A stretch of DNA of 64,000 nucleotides. It comes from Capsicum annuum. Its lineage: Eukaryota > Streptophyta > Magnoliopsida > Solanales > Solanaceae. The translations under genes were made by a program, and so were the position numbers. Where the stretch lies: contig NW_025880998.1 in the NCBI RefSeq assembly GCF_002878395.1, forward strand, positions 1 to 64,000, in the 5' to 3' direction. The notes under the pieces were generated by a model, which was not told the DNA's origin, did no database searches, and worked only from the letters and a program-made list of their open reading frames with translations. How positions within the stretch are numbered: position 1 is the first letter of the stretch; each line of letters starts with the position of its first letter. Shown in pieces: positions 12,724 through 24,375 of the stretch.

Positions 12724-14563
12724 ATGGCCAACAAGGATACCGAGTTTATTGTCATTAATCAGATAGGGAGTTCGGTAATTTAGAATTTAGGAGCTAATGA
12801 AGAGATTCAAAAATTAAGGCACCAAATGATAGAAAGGCATCGAGCTTGGGCTAATGGGTTGCCGCCTCCTCCAGTTCCCATTGATAATCTGGACCATCTT
12901 TTTAGCTTGCCTCCCGTGTCACATGAAAAATTTCCCATTTTTGTTGACATGCCAAACATGCGTCAAGATTGACTTCGGGGCAACAATATCCAACCACTTC
13001 CAATGTTCATTTCCTCACTCCCCAATCCAAGACTACCACATACTCGGCTCCACTTGTTGTTCATGCTTTTGGGGCGTCACCCCCACCTGAAGCTTCTACT
13101 TTTGATGTTCATCCCCATGTTTTGACTCCCTACTCTACAAGAGAGCCTACATTGAATATTACTGGTGATCAATGTTATGCTACCGAGCCTACATTCAAGT
13201 TGACTGTTCTTTTTGGTGATACTCACCCTCCTGAATTGCCTTCTAATACTGAGAAGCCTATTATGACATAGAACAAGAGGAAATGACCAAAAAATTGAGA
13301 AGTCTGGAACTGGCTATGAAGAACTTGCAAGGACTTTAGGGTTGCAAAAGTGTCTCATATAAGGACTTATGTATGTTTCCGAATGTCAACCTTCCTCCTG
13401 GCTTTAAAATGCTGAAGTTTGAGAAATATGATGGACATGGGGACCCAGTGGAACATTTGAGATGTTATTGTAACAAGTTAAGGGACACTAAAGGGAAGGA
13501 AGAACTACTTATGGCTTATTTCAGGGAGAGTCTTTCCGGCATAGCTTCGGAATGGTTTGTTGACCAAGACATCAATAAGTGTATTAGTTAGGATGACATA
13601 GCTAATGAATTAGTGCAACAATTTTAATACAATGTGGAGTTGATTCCTGATGAGAAATCCCTGACTAATATGAAGAAGAAGAACATCGAAAGTTTCAGAG
13701 AATATGCGATTAGATGGCGTGAACAAGCTGCTAGGGTGAAACCTCCAATGAAAGAAAGTAAGATAGTGGAGGTATTTATTCAAGATGAGGATGAAACATA
13801 TTATCAACACTTGTTACCTGTATTAGGCAAGCCATTCATTGAGGTCCTTAAAATGGGGGAGATAATAGAAGAGGGAATTAAGACTGGTCGCATTGTGAGT
13901 TTCGCAACATTGAAAGTGACTACTCAAGCAATTCAAAAGGGTTCAGGAAGTATTGGGGAGAAAAAGAATTAGGAAGGTGCATCTGCTATTGTAGTTGGAT
14001 AGCAGGAAAGGTCAAGAAGACCACATCATCGTCGATCTCAGGCTCAAGCTCAAGTTTATGCCCAAGCTCCACATAATCACTCCCAAAATCCATTATATTT
14101 TGTTCCTCCATATCCATATCCAGTGTATAATGCACAACCATATGTTCAACCCTCATCTTACCTACAATGGCATACCCCAATGCCCCAGAGTCATCCTCTA
14201 ACTCCACAAACATACCAAAACCCTTCTAAGCCTCATTTTTTATCCAAGATAAATAATGAAATAAGGAAGAATTCAAGAGATAGCTTCACGCTAATTGAAG
14301 AGTCATATGACAGTTTATTTTAGTGATTGGTATAGGAGGGAATGATCAATCCTCTCCTTGGGCATACTCTTAATCGGCGTTCAAGAAATTTTGATCCTAA
14401 TGCACGCTATGCATATCATTCTGATGCTCAAGGTCATAGTATTGAAGATTGTCGAGATTTGAAAATAGAAATTGAAAAGATTATTTAAGATGGATCGATT
14501 ATGGTGCAGAACATTGATAGTGAGGAAAACTCTAGTCATGCTGATATGCAAATCAGTGGCTAA
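12724..14563 (+). pseudogene. TR-GAG1 gag
   Basis: Starts at ATGGCCAACAAGG (12724) after a leader and ends SHADMQISG-stop (14563). The central block from about 13373 to 13960 is the plant retrotransposon Gag capsid region: LPPGFKMLKFEKYDGHGDP, 'GKEELLMAYFRESLSGIASEWF', 'SFREYAIRWREQAARVKPPM', 'GKPFIEVLKMGEIIEEGIKTGRI'. A knuckle-like segment near 14410 reads YHSDAQGHSIEDC, with the first cysteine position changed to tyrosine. Stops at about 12780, 12970, 13270, 13590, 13626, 13970, 14000 and 14490, with frame changes, make it non-functional. The same gag recurs at 32568-34409, with different breaks. Confidence 0.85.
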
Positions 14564-15879
14564 GTTGTCAGGCTGAGCAATTGGGAAGTCACCCCTCTCC
14601 CTACTCAGAAGAGGTTTGGTAGTTTGTTTTGTTTTATTTTTTATTTTCAAAAGTATTTCAGGGTTGCAGTTCGAGATTTATCTTGTTTTGTCCCTTTGTC
14701 GTTTATGTTCGAACCCTCTACTTTTATTTCAATTAAATAGAGTGTCCATTTTTCCTTTTGTGTTCAAATGTATGATGTTTGTTTGTTTTGTTCAGATAGT
14801 GCATTTTATGTTGATTTTACTGATATGACATGCTAGTGCAATTTTCAGTGAGATCTTAAAATTCAATCCAACCATAAAATATTAAATCAGAGGTTTAAGT
14901 TAGTTAAAGAGAACATCTGAGGAAATAAGTAGAGTTCTGAGACATTTGGTGACAAGTTGAAGCCTGCTTTGAAAATTAAGGCACTTATTTTGAGAATCAC
15001 AAGAAGAACATGGTCATCAATTGAAAGACATATCTCAATTAGGTCAAATAGTGGCTGCGTGAATAGAATGAAAATCATCTCTACAAAATCATGACCCATT
15101 CGATTTGAGGAATGTACAACAAGGCGGAGTTTGCGGAAGAAGTAGTGATGCACAGACTCAGTCAAAGATAATGTTGTAAGAGATGTTGTAATTATCTTCA
15201 TCTTTCACTTTCACTTGAATGCTATGTACTAGTATTTTCAAGGATTGATATGATGAAGGCATTTTATTCTGTTATCCAAACATTGTGTCATCCTTTGATT
15301 ACCCCATTTGAGCTTTAGTCCTATTTTCTTTCATACCCTTCTTTTGGAATCAACATAGAGTCATTAAAACTCAAAAGAAAAGTGTCGAGAAAAAAAAATA
15401 CGTCCAAAAGGAAAGAAAATAGAAGAATGTCAAAAATAGGTTCAGAAAAAAAATTCGAAAGAGAAAAGAGAAAAAAAAAAGAAGAAACAAAAATCAGAAT
15501 CAATTAAAAGAACAAGTTGCTAGAACTGCGCATGACCTGATTGTCCTCTCTCGAGGGTGAGATACATAGGATTCCCTACTAAGGGCTCTGTCCAACAAAA
15601 TAAACAATTTAGTGTCACCCAGTCAAAAGAAAATGGGGTATGAGTTAATCCTCATTGTCTGAGTCAATTCCAAAAGTTGTAAGTCCTACCCCACTTCAAG
15701 TGTCATTTGGGCCACATACCATTCTTTCTTTCTAACATATTCAAAAGCCAAGTTACAACCAAAAAAGTACCTTTAGATCAATCTTTGAGAATGTTAACAC
15801 TAAGTATGCAATGAATGTGATGATGTATTTTGGAACTACTTGTCTTCCTTAGCAATAAGAATTGGGATAGAAATAAAAA
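14564..15879 (+). other. TR-GAG1 post-gag non-coding region
   Basis: Where pol would normally follow gag, only AT-rich non-coding sequence is seen. It aligns with 34410-35700 of TR-GAG2. It includes the third structured motif copy at 15523-15592. Confidence 0.6.
15523..15592 (+). other. Structured motif, copy 3 (TR-GAG1, after gag)
   Basis: GAACTGCGCATGACCTGATT, TCCTCTCTCGAGGGTGAG, TACATAGG, GGGCTCTGTCC. Confidence 0.55.
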
Positions 15880-16130
15880 ATAAGAGAGTCTTATTGGTGA
15901 AAACCCTCACAAGCACCTAAGATGATGGTAAGTTGAGAGAAATAAAAATGAGAGAGTTTTATTGATGAAAACCCTCACAGACACCATAAGACGACTGTTA
16001 GTTGAGAGAAATAAAATTAAGAGAGTCTCAATGGTGAAAACCCCTCATAGACACCATAAGACAATGGTAAACTGTGAAAATGAAAATGAGAGAGGCTTGT
16101 TAGAAAAAACTCTTCAAGGTGTCACTAGCC
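15880..16130 (+). repeat. 68-69-bp tandem repeat, about 3.5-4 units
   Basis: Units start with AGAGAGTCT or close variants at 15883, 15951, 16020 and 16088. Each contains GGTGAAAACCCTCA and a GAGAGAAAT stretch. The same repeat is present at 35700-35920. Confidence 0.8.
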
Positions 16131-16913
16131 GAATGAGGTCTTAAATGCAATTGACCTAATGAAACAACTCATTTTCAAGGCCATTGACTCAACAACAATT
16201 GGTGAATGTGTGGATGGAAAGATCAGGCAGATTAATTCAAAATGCATGGCATAATCATTAGAGTTGACTGTCATTTTTAGATAAATTTTTCATTTTTTTG
16301 TTTCAAATGGGGACATTCATGGTCTTTTCTTTCCTTTCTTTATCTTTATTTTTATTTTATTTCTTTGAGTCAGTTATCCAAAAAATCATTGCCATTTTTC
16401 TCTTGTCTTTAAGTTAAATCTATGCCAAAACAAGTGAGAAAAGATTTCAAAAGTGGATACCAGCTTCTCTAATTGCACAAAGCAAGGAAAAAGCTAGCAG
16501 ATGAAAGAGACATGATTGTGAGACAAAATAGGTCATGAGGAAGGTTTTATCAAACAGATAAGTTTGAAAACATATGGAAATACCAAGGTTTAAGGGATTT
16601 ATCTGAGAAGCATGGCAAAGCCGAGATACTGTAATTGTTTCAGAGTCACTCTTGATAATCTGAATTTGGTGAATGGTGCACCAAGTCAATGACATATGCT
16701 AATGGTTGGAAGTAAGGTTAAATGTGACGGGGGAAAGAACGATTTCCACGAATGCTAAAGCCACAAACCAACCACCATGTTTTAAACTCATAAGTTTTCT
16801 TTGTATGAAACAGGAACACATGTTATATTCAGATCAAGGATTTCGGAACCTAAACATCAAAGACCGTAATTTCTCACTTAGACAAATGCAAGAGGCAATG
16901 TTGTTTCACAAGT

Positions 16914-18030
16914 TTGGTAATCAAGCAACATTTGTAAGGAGACACACTTCCTTGTTTTGGTAATTCAAGCAGCATTTGTAAGGAAACACACTTCCTTGTT
17001 TGGTAATTCAAGCGGTATTTGTAAGGAGACGCAGTTCCTTGTTTGGTAATTCAAGCGGTATTTGTAAGGAGATGCACTTCCTTGTTTGGGCAATTTAAGC
17101 AACATTTGTAAGGAGACGTACTTCCTTGTTTGGACAATTCAAGGAACATTTGTAAGGAGACGTATTTCCTTATTCGGGTAATTTAAGCAGCATTGGTAAG
17201 GAAACGAACTTCCTTGTTTAGGTAATTCAAGAGGCATTGGTAAGGAGACACACTTTCCTGTTTGGGTATTTCTAGCAACATGTGTAGGGAGACGCACTTC
17301 CTTGTTTGGATAATTCAAGCAACATTGGTAAGGAGACATACTTCCTTGTCTTGGTAATTTGAGTGGCATTGGTAAGGAGACACACTTCCTTGTTTAGGTA
17401 ATTTAGGAGGCATTGGTAAGGAGACGCACTTTCCGGTTTGGGTATTTTTTGCAACATTTGTAAAGAGTTGCACTTCCCTGTTTGGGTAATTCAAGCAGCG
17501 TTGGTAAGGAGACACACTTTGTTGTTTTAGTAATTTAAGCGGCATTGGTAAGGAGATGCACTTCCTTGTTTTGTTAATTTAAGAGGCATTGGTAAGGAGA
17601 CACACTTCCTTGTTTGGACAATTCAAGCAGCATTTGTAAAGAGACACACTTTCTTGTTTGGGTAATTCAAGCAGCATTGGTAAGGAGACACACTTCCTTA
17701 TTTTGGTAATTTAAGCGACATTGGTAAGGAGACACACTTCCTTGTTTTTGTAATTGAAGAGGCATTGGTAAGGAGACGCACTTTCCTATTTGGGTATTTC
17801 TAGCAATATTTGTAAGGAGACACATTTTTTTGTTTGGGTAATTCAAGCGGCATTTTTTAAGGAGACACACTTCCTTGTTTGGGTAATTCAACCGGCATTT
17901 GTAAGGAGATGCACTTCCTTTTTTTGGTAATTCAAGAAACATCTGTAAGGAGACGTACTTTCTTGTTTGGGTAATTCAAGCAGTATTTGTAAGGAGACAT
18001 ACTTCCTTGTTTTGATAACTCAAGCAACAT
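16914..18030 (+). repeat. 43-44-bp minisatellite in TR-GAG1, about 25 units
   Basis: The unit is approximately AATTCAAGCAGCATTTG followed by TAAGGAGACACACTTCC and TTGTTTGG. Units differ by scattered substitutions, and some have one extra base. The array begins right after CACAAGTTTGGTAATCAA, the last stretch shared with TR-GAG2, and ends before GAGCCCACCTGAAG. ORFs read through it on the minus strand in several frames only because the array lacks stops. Confidence 0.9.
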
Positions 18031-18489
18031 TGGAGCCCACCTGAAGCACGAGGCAAATAAATGGAAAGTCAAGCAATAAGGTGAAACAATTGAAAGTCAA
18101 GCAACAAATTGAAAAATTGCAAGTCAGGAGCCCGCCTGAAGAATAGGGTGATGAAAATCAAGTCAAAAGTCCAAAAGAAGCTGGATAGACAGGATTTTTG
18201 TAATTTCATTTATGTTTTAACTTATAATTTTCATTTTTGATGTAATAACCGAGCTGCGAACCGAAACCTCGAAAGAACCTCGCTCGACTCTCCCACTCAG
18301 TATAGTCCCTTTTCTTTCAGTCCTTCGAGATACGTGTGACTTGATTCCAGCATAACTAGGGATGACTATGATGTCCAAAGTCAAGATTTGGTTTCCCTCC
18401 TTTCTATTTCATTCCTTTTGAATAATGGTCGGGACAAAATTTTGTATCGTTGTCTACTTCTTTGTCTGAAAACACTTCATGTCTACATT

Positions 18490-18503
18490 AAAAGGGGGCA
18501 TGA
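18490..18503 (+). other. TR-GAG1 polypurine tract
   Basis: AAAAGGGGGCATGA lies immediately before TGTAGAC, the start of the 3' LTR, in the position expected for the plus-strand primer. Confidence 0.8.
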
Positions 18504-20336
18504 TGTAGACACCTAATTTTGTCCCTCCCCAATATCACTTTTACTCATTTTTACCTTATCCTATCGTGTACCCCTCAACAATGAAATTATCCCTCCATAA
18601 AATGACAAAAAATAACAACCTTTAACAAATTGTACCTTGTTTTAATCCTATCCTAACAACCTCACCAATCAAAAGCGGACACCTAGCTACCCTACACTAC
18701 CTCACCATTCCCCCCTCACATTACATTTATTTTTCTTCACCAACTCACTAAAAGAACAAAAAAGTGGGGGCCACACACTATATCAAAAAATACCCATTTA
18801 GTTAATCAACTTCTTTCATTCTGAAGAGGGGGGAGAGAACAGATATACACACATATGAACCTCACTAACAAATTCACTGAGAATACACTCACACCAGAAA
18901 AGTGGCTTCTTCTCCATAATGCACTGAATCACACTTTCAACGCCCAACGTACACACACCCAAGAGAAACACAGTGAGACAAGGGAGAGAGAACTGACGTG
19001 AAAGAGAGAAATGGGGGTGGTTTGGGTAGATTTTCCAGTGATACAGCGGTAGAACCATCGCTGGAGATCAACCTAAAAACATTCCCAAGCTTTTCCTGTT
19101 ACTGCTTCATTTGAAACCCATTAAAACCAATTAAAATCCCACAAAATCCCTTTTGTTCTCTATTCGAAGTTCGTGTTGAACTTGTTTGACGCTGACGGGA
19201 GTTACTCTTCCTTGATTTTGGTCTAGGTTGACGAACAACAGAGAAAAGGGCATATCGAGCTCGGGTTTGCTAATAGAGGTTGGGATTGAGGTTTCCCGTG
19301 CACGGTATTATCTTCGATTATTGAAATTGAAAGCTCTTGAGGTCCAATGCTATCTTTTCTACTTTTAATATCTGTGTAATTATGGATGATTTTTGTTTTT
19401 GGCATGCTTGAATCTTTATTATGGGTTGTTTGTTGTTTTATTTGGATTTGGATACAAAAACTTGATTGGTGGGTTGCGTATCGAATTGGTTTAATTTGAA
19501 TTTGAGACAAAATTGAGAAATTAATAAACTGAATATTGTTTAGTCATGACTTATTGTTGTTGGTTATTTTGGAGCAAATACGAAGTTTATATGTGATAGT
19601 AACATGATTAGGCCCTCGAATAAATTGGCAAAAGTTAGGTTCAGGCAGGAAAACTTAGGAATGATGTTTTGGTTGAATGCGTATAATGTTGAATGTGTTG
19701 GAGGTTTCCTAGTTTATCGTATGAGATTGACATTGTATTCATTTGCCGGGGAATGTCCCGAAGGAATTGTATTTATTTAATGGGGGATGCCCCGAAGTAT
19801 CATGTATGTGAAGACGGCGACGATTAAGGCCCGGAACATTGTATGGAGAAAGAAATGGAGTGTAGTTTAGGATTAGTTTAAAATAAAGTAGGTTTACATT
19901 TTCGTGTTTTTCTATTTCGTGACTGTAGAATTGGGCTAGACATTATACTTTTGGATTTGTTTTGTTGGTTTGTTTGATTGGTTTTTTTTGTTTGTTTTTT
20001 ATGTGGTTTATACATTCATAATGTAAAATTTGCCGACACACTTTACAGGCGACCGTGGTAGAACCACGGGACCGAGGGGTGCCTAACACCTTCCCCTCGG
20101 TCAACAAAATTCCTTGGCCTGAATCTCTGTGCACAAACAAGTTTTAAAGAGTCAAATCGTTTTGAAAAGGATTTTCCAAAGGTGACTTGGCACACCGGAT
20201 TATGCCAAGTGGCAACTCTGAATTAATTGTAAAGTGAATCATTATCAAAATAAAATTTTCATCCTTTGTCACTTTAACAATAAAAACCCTTTCGAAATAT
20301 AAAATGAATCTTTTTTCTTAAAAATGGGGTGTGACA
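18504..20336 (+). repeat. TR-GAG1 3' LTR
   Basis: Starts TGTAGACACC and ends GGGGTGTGACA, then the ATAAT target copy. It aligns along its length with 7651-9492. Confidence 0.9.
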
Positions 20337-20341
20337 ATAAT

Positions 20342-20440
20342 TGTGATTGAATACAGTGGGTTCACACTCATTCTTCTCCTTTCTTTCTTCTTCTCTGAGC
20401 TATACTCTGCTCCATGGATCATCATTGTTGATACTCAACA
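20342..20440 (+). repeat. copia 3' LTR, second part
   Basis: Resumes TGTGATTGAATAC after the nested element and its target copy and ends ATACTCAACA. It joins to 7650 exactly as the uninterrupted right-arm copy reads across 63350-63380. Confidence 0.9.
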
Positions 20441-21029
20441 GATAACTAGTACTATCTGCTTGTGCATTTCAAAATACACTATATATCTATCTGTTTTTTT
20501 CCCCTTCCTCAGAAGAATTAACATCTCTGATCCTATAATTAAGTTAAAGGGAAGATATCAATCTAAAGCAGAAAGTGAAAAAATTTCAGAATTCAGATCA
20601 AAATAAACTTTCATGATCTGTGATCCAACAATACACCAATTTCAGGTCAACTGAAAACTGCAGTTGAACTGAAAATACAGGCAAACCACATCATGATGAT
20701 CTGATGACCTACTTTAAAGCCTTCATAACATACTATGCATGTAACATAAACCAACCATAGATTGCATATCAGAATAAATGGATCAGAAGCTCCAGTTTCT
20801 CCCATTCTCATAAACTGCATCGTGCTCTTCGTTTTCAAATTGATATTCTAACTAATTGACATTAACAATACTCCATCTTTTATTCGATAAATGGAAGAAA
20901 AGACATAGAAAACAGGTGAACAAGAATAGCCCATACATCAGATTCACTCAAAAAATCAAGAATAGTCAGAAAATCCTAATGCTGTTGTAAATTTTATATT
21001 GCAATGAGTCTGAAAATTAGTATCACAAG
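20441..21029. other. Sequence between copia and GeBP copy (left arm)
   Basis: Non-coding sequence downstream of the GeBP-like copy. It matches 62691-63273 in inverted orientation, including the phrase ACTAGTACTATCTGC beside the copia target site. No independent gene is supported. Confidence 0.6.
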
Positions 21030-21925
21030 CTATTTCCATATCCAGTCATCATCATCATCATCTGGCTGATTACCCCATAATAGCATACACAAGTCAAAAA
21101 ATTCATCATCAATAGGCCGGTCCATGTCGGGGTTATCTCCTTGCACTTCCCTAACTTTATTGAAATTTTCCTTATATACTATGATCTTTTCCCTTAATTC
21201 CTCTCTGCTGATTTGCAAATCGGGGATTGCATTCATGATGTGATTGATAAGATCAAGTGAGGGTGGATGTGGAATATCCCCACAGTGGCTGTTGAAATCT
21301 AAGATTGATGTTAAAATCGCCACATCCAGATGATTAGCATCATAGCTGATGTAGAATTCTAGTTCTCCATGTTTAGACACTTTTTTTCCTTTTTCAGTAG
21401 CTCTTCTTCTTCTTTCTTCTTCATCTTCCTCTTTGTCGCCATTTTCTTCTTGATTATCATCATTTTCCGTGTCTTCTTCTCCTTCATCTCCTCCTTCTGA
21501 CTCTTGATTTCCACTTCCATTTTGTTTAGAATTTTGATGAATCACATTACCGTCCCCTCCTATATGTATTCTCTCTGTTGTCTTCTTCTTCTTCGCTATC
21601 ATTTTCTTCTTGATTTTCATCATTTTCTCCATTTCGGTCTTCATCATCTGCTTCTCCTAATTGACTCCCTCCAGCTTCTTCCACTTCTCCATTTTTTGTT
21701 TTCTTGATTTCCATGTTTTTCTCTTTCTCCTTGTTTCGATTCTTGATTTTCATTTTGTCCATCAACCTCCTTTTCCCCTTCTTCTCCATTATTCGCATCA
21801 GAAACAGCGTCTGTTGCATTACCATCTTCCTCTTCATCAGTACGTAATCTCTTACGCTCATTCAATGCAAGACTAGTACAATTATTAGTGGAAGAAGCAT
21901 CAGACATAACACTTTCATCTTTCAT
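21030..21925 (-). pseudogene. GeBP/storekeeper-like (DUF573) transcription factor copy, frameshifted
   Basis: The ATG at 21925 (ATTATGAAAG, with an upstream in-frame stop) opens an N-terminal region MKDESVMSDASS… rich in E, D, N and K. This frame closes near 21645, the acidic stretch continues in a second frame to about 21550, and then in a third frame down to 21030. The last frame ends with the DUF573 domain, residues about 100-191 of its 205: LDVAILTSILDF, 'SREELREKIIVYKENF', 'DDEFFDLCMLLWG', then a run of six aspartates and WIWK-stop. GeBP-like proteins are plant nuclear DNA-binding regulators with an acidic N-terminus and one DUF573 domain. The two frame changes fall inside low-complexity acidic codons. 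The C-terminal zipper-like tail is missing. Introns could in principle explain the frame changes, but GeBP genes are usually intronless. The third copy is at 62226-62690. Confidence 0.65.
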
Positions 21926-22658
21926 AATACAGCCGGCGGATTCGTCGGCCTGCGGAGGATCAGGAATTGGTGATGATTAAGCTTACATTTTCTTGCAGAC
22001 AGAAAGAATTACGGAGAGGAGAGATTTTAATACTTCCTTTCTAATATCAAGTGACTCAACAGATGTTAACTGTCTATAACAGAAGCGGTTTTGACTTTTA
22101 CTTTGCTATATATAATACTACTGTATATATTTTAGGCAAAATGAACTTATTCTCTTTTTAAATTCAAATTTAGTCTTTTATTAGTTCTTGGGCAAAACTA
22201 ATGTCCAAAGATTATTTTATGTATGTCTTTTACTTTTTGGAAAAATTATGTGACGTAGTATTTTTTTGAAATAACGAAGCTAAATATATCATGATACATA
22301 GCGAGAGTTTGTGTTAAATTGTTTGCTTGGACCTGTATCAATTCTCTCTGTATCAGCGGACGACATCCGCATTGGAACTCGACTAAATTTGAATTCCCGC
22401 ATTGCATGGCCAATTTCTGAGGGTCAGGATTTTTATCCATTCCCAAAAACTAGAACATAGAGAGGTTCTGCAATAAATTTAAAGTAAACCTAAAAAAAAG
22501 CACGCAGGAAGGCAATGAAGCTCAGGTCATATGATCGTACTGCAGTGAAATGGAACAGTTCTGACATGAAAGTCTGTATGTTAGCTAGATCTCGTTGGTG
22601 CCACGTAAATGGTAGGTAGATGATGAATGTGTGATGTTTGGAGTTATCATTCGTTCAC
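21926..22658. other. Upstream region of the left GeBP copy
   Basis: It contains a short GC-rich patch just before the GeBP start (about 21930-21960) and TATATATAAT-like sequence near 22110. A small minus-strand ORF (22246-22446) is unrecognised. This segment is absent from the right arm, where other sequence replaces it. Confidence 0.45.
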
Positions 22659-23174
22659 CTACCCCCAATGAAAGAATGAGTAATCCAATCCCCTACGGAT
22701 CATGATCTTACCACACTGTCCCCGATTGGCAAACAGGGATTTTGTTTTCATTCTCCATTCCTGTAATATGAACCTCACAGAAAATTGATAATTTGAGCTT
22801 ACAAGAAGCTGAGGAAGTGTACAAGAACTCCTTTTAACACCCAAATACAATAGAGAAGAAAAGAAAATTGACCAAGTATAATTTGGAGAACTTTTTAAAT
22901 GACGAATCAAATAACTTCCTGTGGCGGAACAAACTATATACATTAGCTTTCTCGTAATCATCGCGAATAAATAATGCACAGCGCTACTTCCATTCAAACA
23001 AAGAATTGTCAGTAAAACTGACAAATAATTACAAAGAACAAAAAGGATGATCCTAGCTACTTCCTTAAGGACAAGTGGAGCTGCAAGAAGGGACACATTG
23101 ATGCAGATCCAGGTAGCAGATCATATCTGGAACTGAAGCTTTTGTCGGCTCTCTGTTCCGATCAAGTTAGCCTA
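22659..23174 (-). other. 3'-untranslated-like tail of a broken gene (left arm)
   Basis: On the minus strand, the terminal exon piece at 29111-29056 would have continued into 23174 and reached the stop of GGTAGGCTAACTTGA at 23164-23162, had the SIRE-like element not inserted. What follows down to about 22860 is conserved with 60976-61266 of the right arm, at about 92 percent identity over the 117 bases compared. A 145-codon minus ORF (22659-23096) with hydrophobic stretches runs through it. The matching right-arm ORF is cut at 61272. I treat it as a by-product of UTR-like sequence. Confidence 0.45.
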
Positions 23175-24375
23175 TGTTAAGAATTCATGCCCTACTAATT
23201 ATCTTATTTTCGCCTAACTATTGCTTATCGATGGAACAGGTTGCCTGACCTGTTCCACTGACGTGTTCCAAGGAAGCAGTAAAACAGAAAGTAAAGAACA
23301 CAATGATTTTTACGTGGAAAACACCCGGCTCAAAAAGGTGTAAAAAACCACGACTTGTACCTCTACAAAATTTAACCCCAACTTCACTAAATAACTCTAA
23401 GCCTCAACAACGACTGATTACAAAACTCTTGTAACCAACAAATAGGAGTTATAAACTCTAATCCCTATAACTCAACAACTAGGAATTATAAACTCTAATT
23501 CCTTTGACTCAACAACTAGGAGTTATAAACTCTAATTCCTAACCACACACACACATCCCAAGGTATGCTTTCCCAAAGTCTCTGAGTTTTTCCCAACTCG
23601 AAGACTAGCTCCTAGTTCAGTTTATAATACACTGAAACTAATATTACATTAATAGTTCAAGCACAATGAAAAACTTTGATAATCAATGCTAAAACTCTTA
23701 GCTGGATTCAATACTTAGGACCATCAACGCTAAAACTCTTAGTTGGATTCAATACTTAGGACCAGGTTCTTCAATGTGTTTCTTCAGTGATTGAGTAGCA
23801 CTTCGTGAAGTCAATCTGTCGATTGTACTTTTCTGCTTTGTAAGTGCGTGAATTATTCTGACTTATGCATCTTCAAGTTAATTATATCTCTTCAAAGAGT
23901 CATTCTTTATTTCAAACTCCTCTTTTAATTAGAACTCTCATTGCACAGAGTTCCACTTCAAGTGAGACTCTTTCTTTAATTCCAACTCTTGTCTCCTTAG
24001 TGTTGTAGTAAAACTCCAACTATTTTAAACCAGCACATGTTTATTTAAAAGAATCTTTTTCCTCCCACACATAGGACTCTTCAAGATATACTCAGAAGTG
24101 AAACTCCTTCTTCACGTAGGACTTCTTTTTCAACTCAAATTGCTTTCCCTTATCATTAAGTGTTTGAATCAAATTCAACTTGTTAGATTCCCCACATGAT
24201 TAGTAGCTTGAGTATATGAAGATTAGGCTTGCTTATTCGTTCTTGTCTTTAAGCAATCTAGATTGCATCTATCAATGAAACTGGAAATCTTCTTTCCTAT
24301 GCGTGGACCAACTCAAGTAACACGTTTTATTCATGTGTCAGTTTGTCAATCATCAAAACTACATAGTACCCAACA
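23175..24375 (-). repeat. E-left 3' LTR
   Basis: Inverted orientation, from TGTTAAGAATTC at 23175 to ACCCAACA at 24375. It carries an extra internal duplication near 23690-23760 (the phrase CTAAAACTCTTAG…GGACCA twice) that is not in the 5' LTR. Confidence 0.85.

Larger units (their letters stand above)
7651..20336 (+). mobile_element. Gag-only Ty3/gypsy-type LTR element (TR-GAG1), nested in the copia LTR
   Basis: LTRs are 7651-9492 and 18504-20336. They differ at about 7 of the first 100 aligned positions by eye. The target-site duplication is ATCAT (7646-7650) and ATAAT (20337-20341). Internally there is a primer-binding site, a long leader, one gag-type coding region, short tandem repeats, a large minisatellite and a polypurine tract. 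No protease, RT, RNase H or integrase is recognisable in any frame, and the space between gag and the 3' LTR is non-coding. This matches the class described as terminal-repeat retrotransposons with a GAG domain, which depend on a partner for Pol. The PBS and gag style point to the Tat/Ogre side of gypsy, as an inference. It is present only in the left arm, so it is younger than the inverted duplication. Confidence 0.85.
2495..20440 (+). mobile_element. Ty1/copia retrotransposon, split by a nested gypsy-type element
   Basis: The element has LTRs of about 281 bp (2495-2775, and 7469-7650 joined to 20342-20440). It has a primer-binding site for initiator tRNA-Met at 2776 and gag-protease-integrase-RT-RNase H order on the plus strand, which is diagnostic of copia. 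Its own length without the nest is about 5.25 kb, normal for the superfamily. Flanks are CATAG (2490-2494) and GATAA (20441-20445; GATAG in the mirrored right-arm copy), a 5-bp target-site duplication with substitutions. The gag style (…HPLHLHACDT…ENYALWSRSMKIGL) suggests the Ale/Retrofit group, tentatively. Many stops make it non-autonomous. It is older than the inverted duplication, because its end reappears at 63274-64000. Confidence 0.9.

Noticed and set aside
17139..17942. Several overlapping minus-strand ORFs encoding repeated LNYPNKEV/LPKQGS-type peptides
   Set aside because: They read through the 43-44-bp minisatellite in three frames. The peptide repeat follows from the DNA repeat, there is no start-site context, and related TR-GAG2 lacks it.
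16914..18030. Array of regular repeats considered as CRISPR-like
   Set aside because: Units are contiguous, without unique spacers. It is a minisatellite inside a plant retroelement.
22659..23096. 145-codon hydrophobic minus-strand ORF, partly conserved in the right arm
   Set aside because: The right-arm copy is cut off at the divergence point, the conservation is just that of the duplicated DNA, and it lies in UTR-like sequence downstream of a stop.
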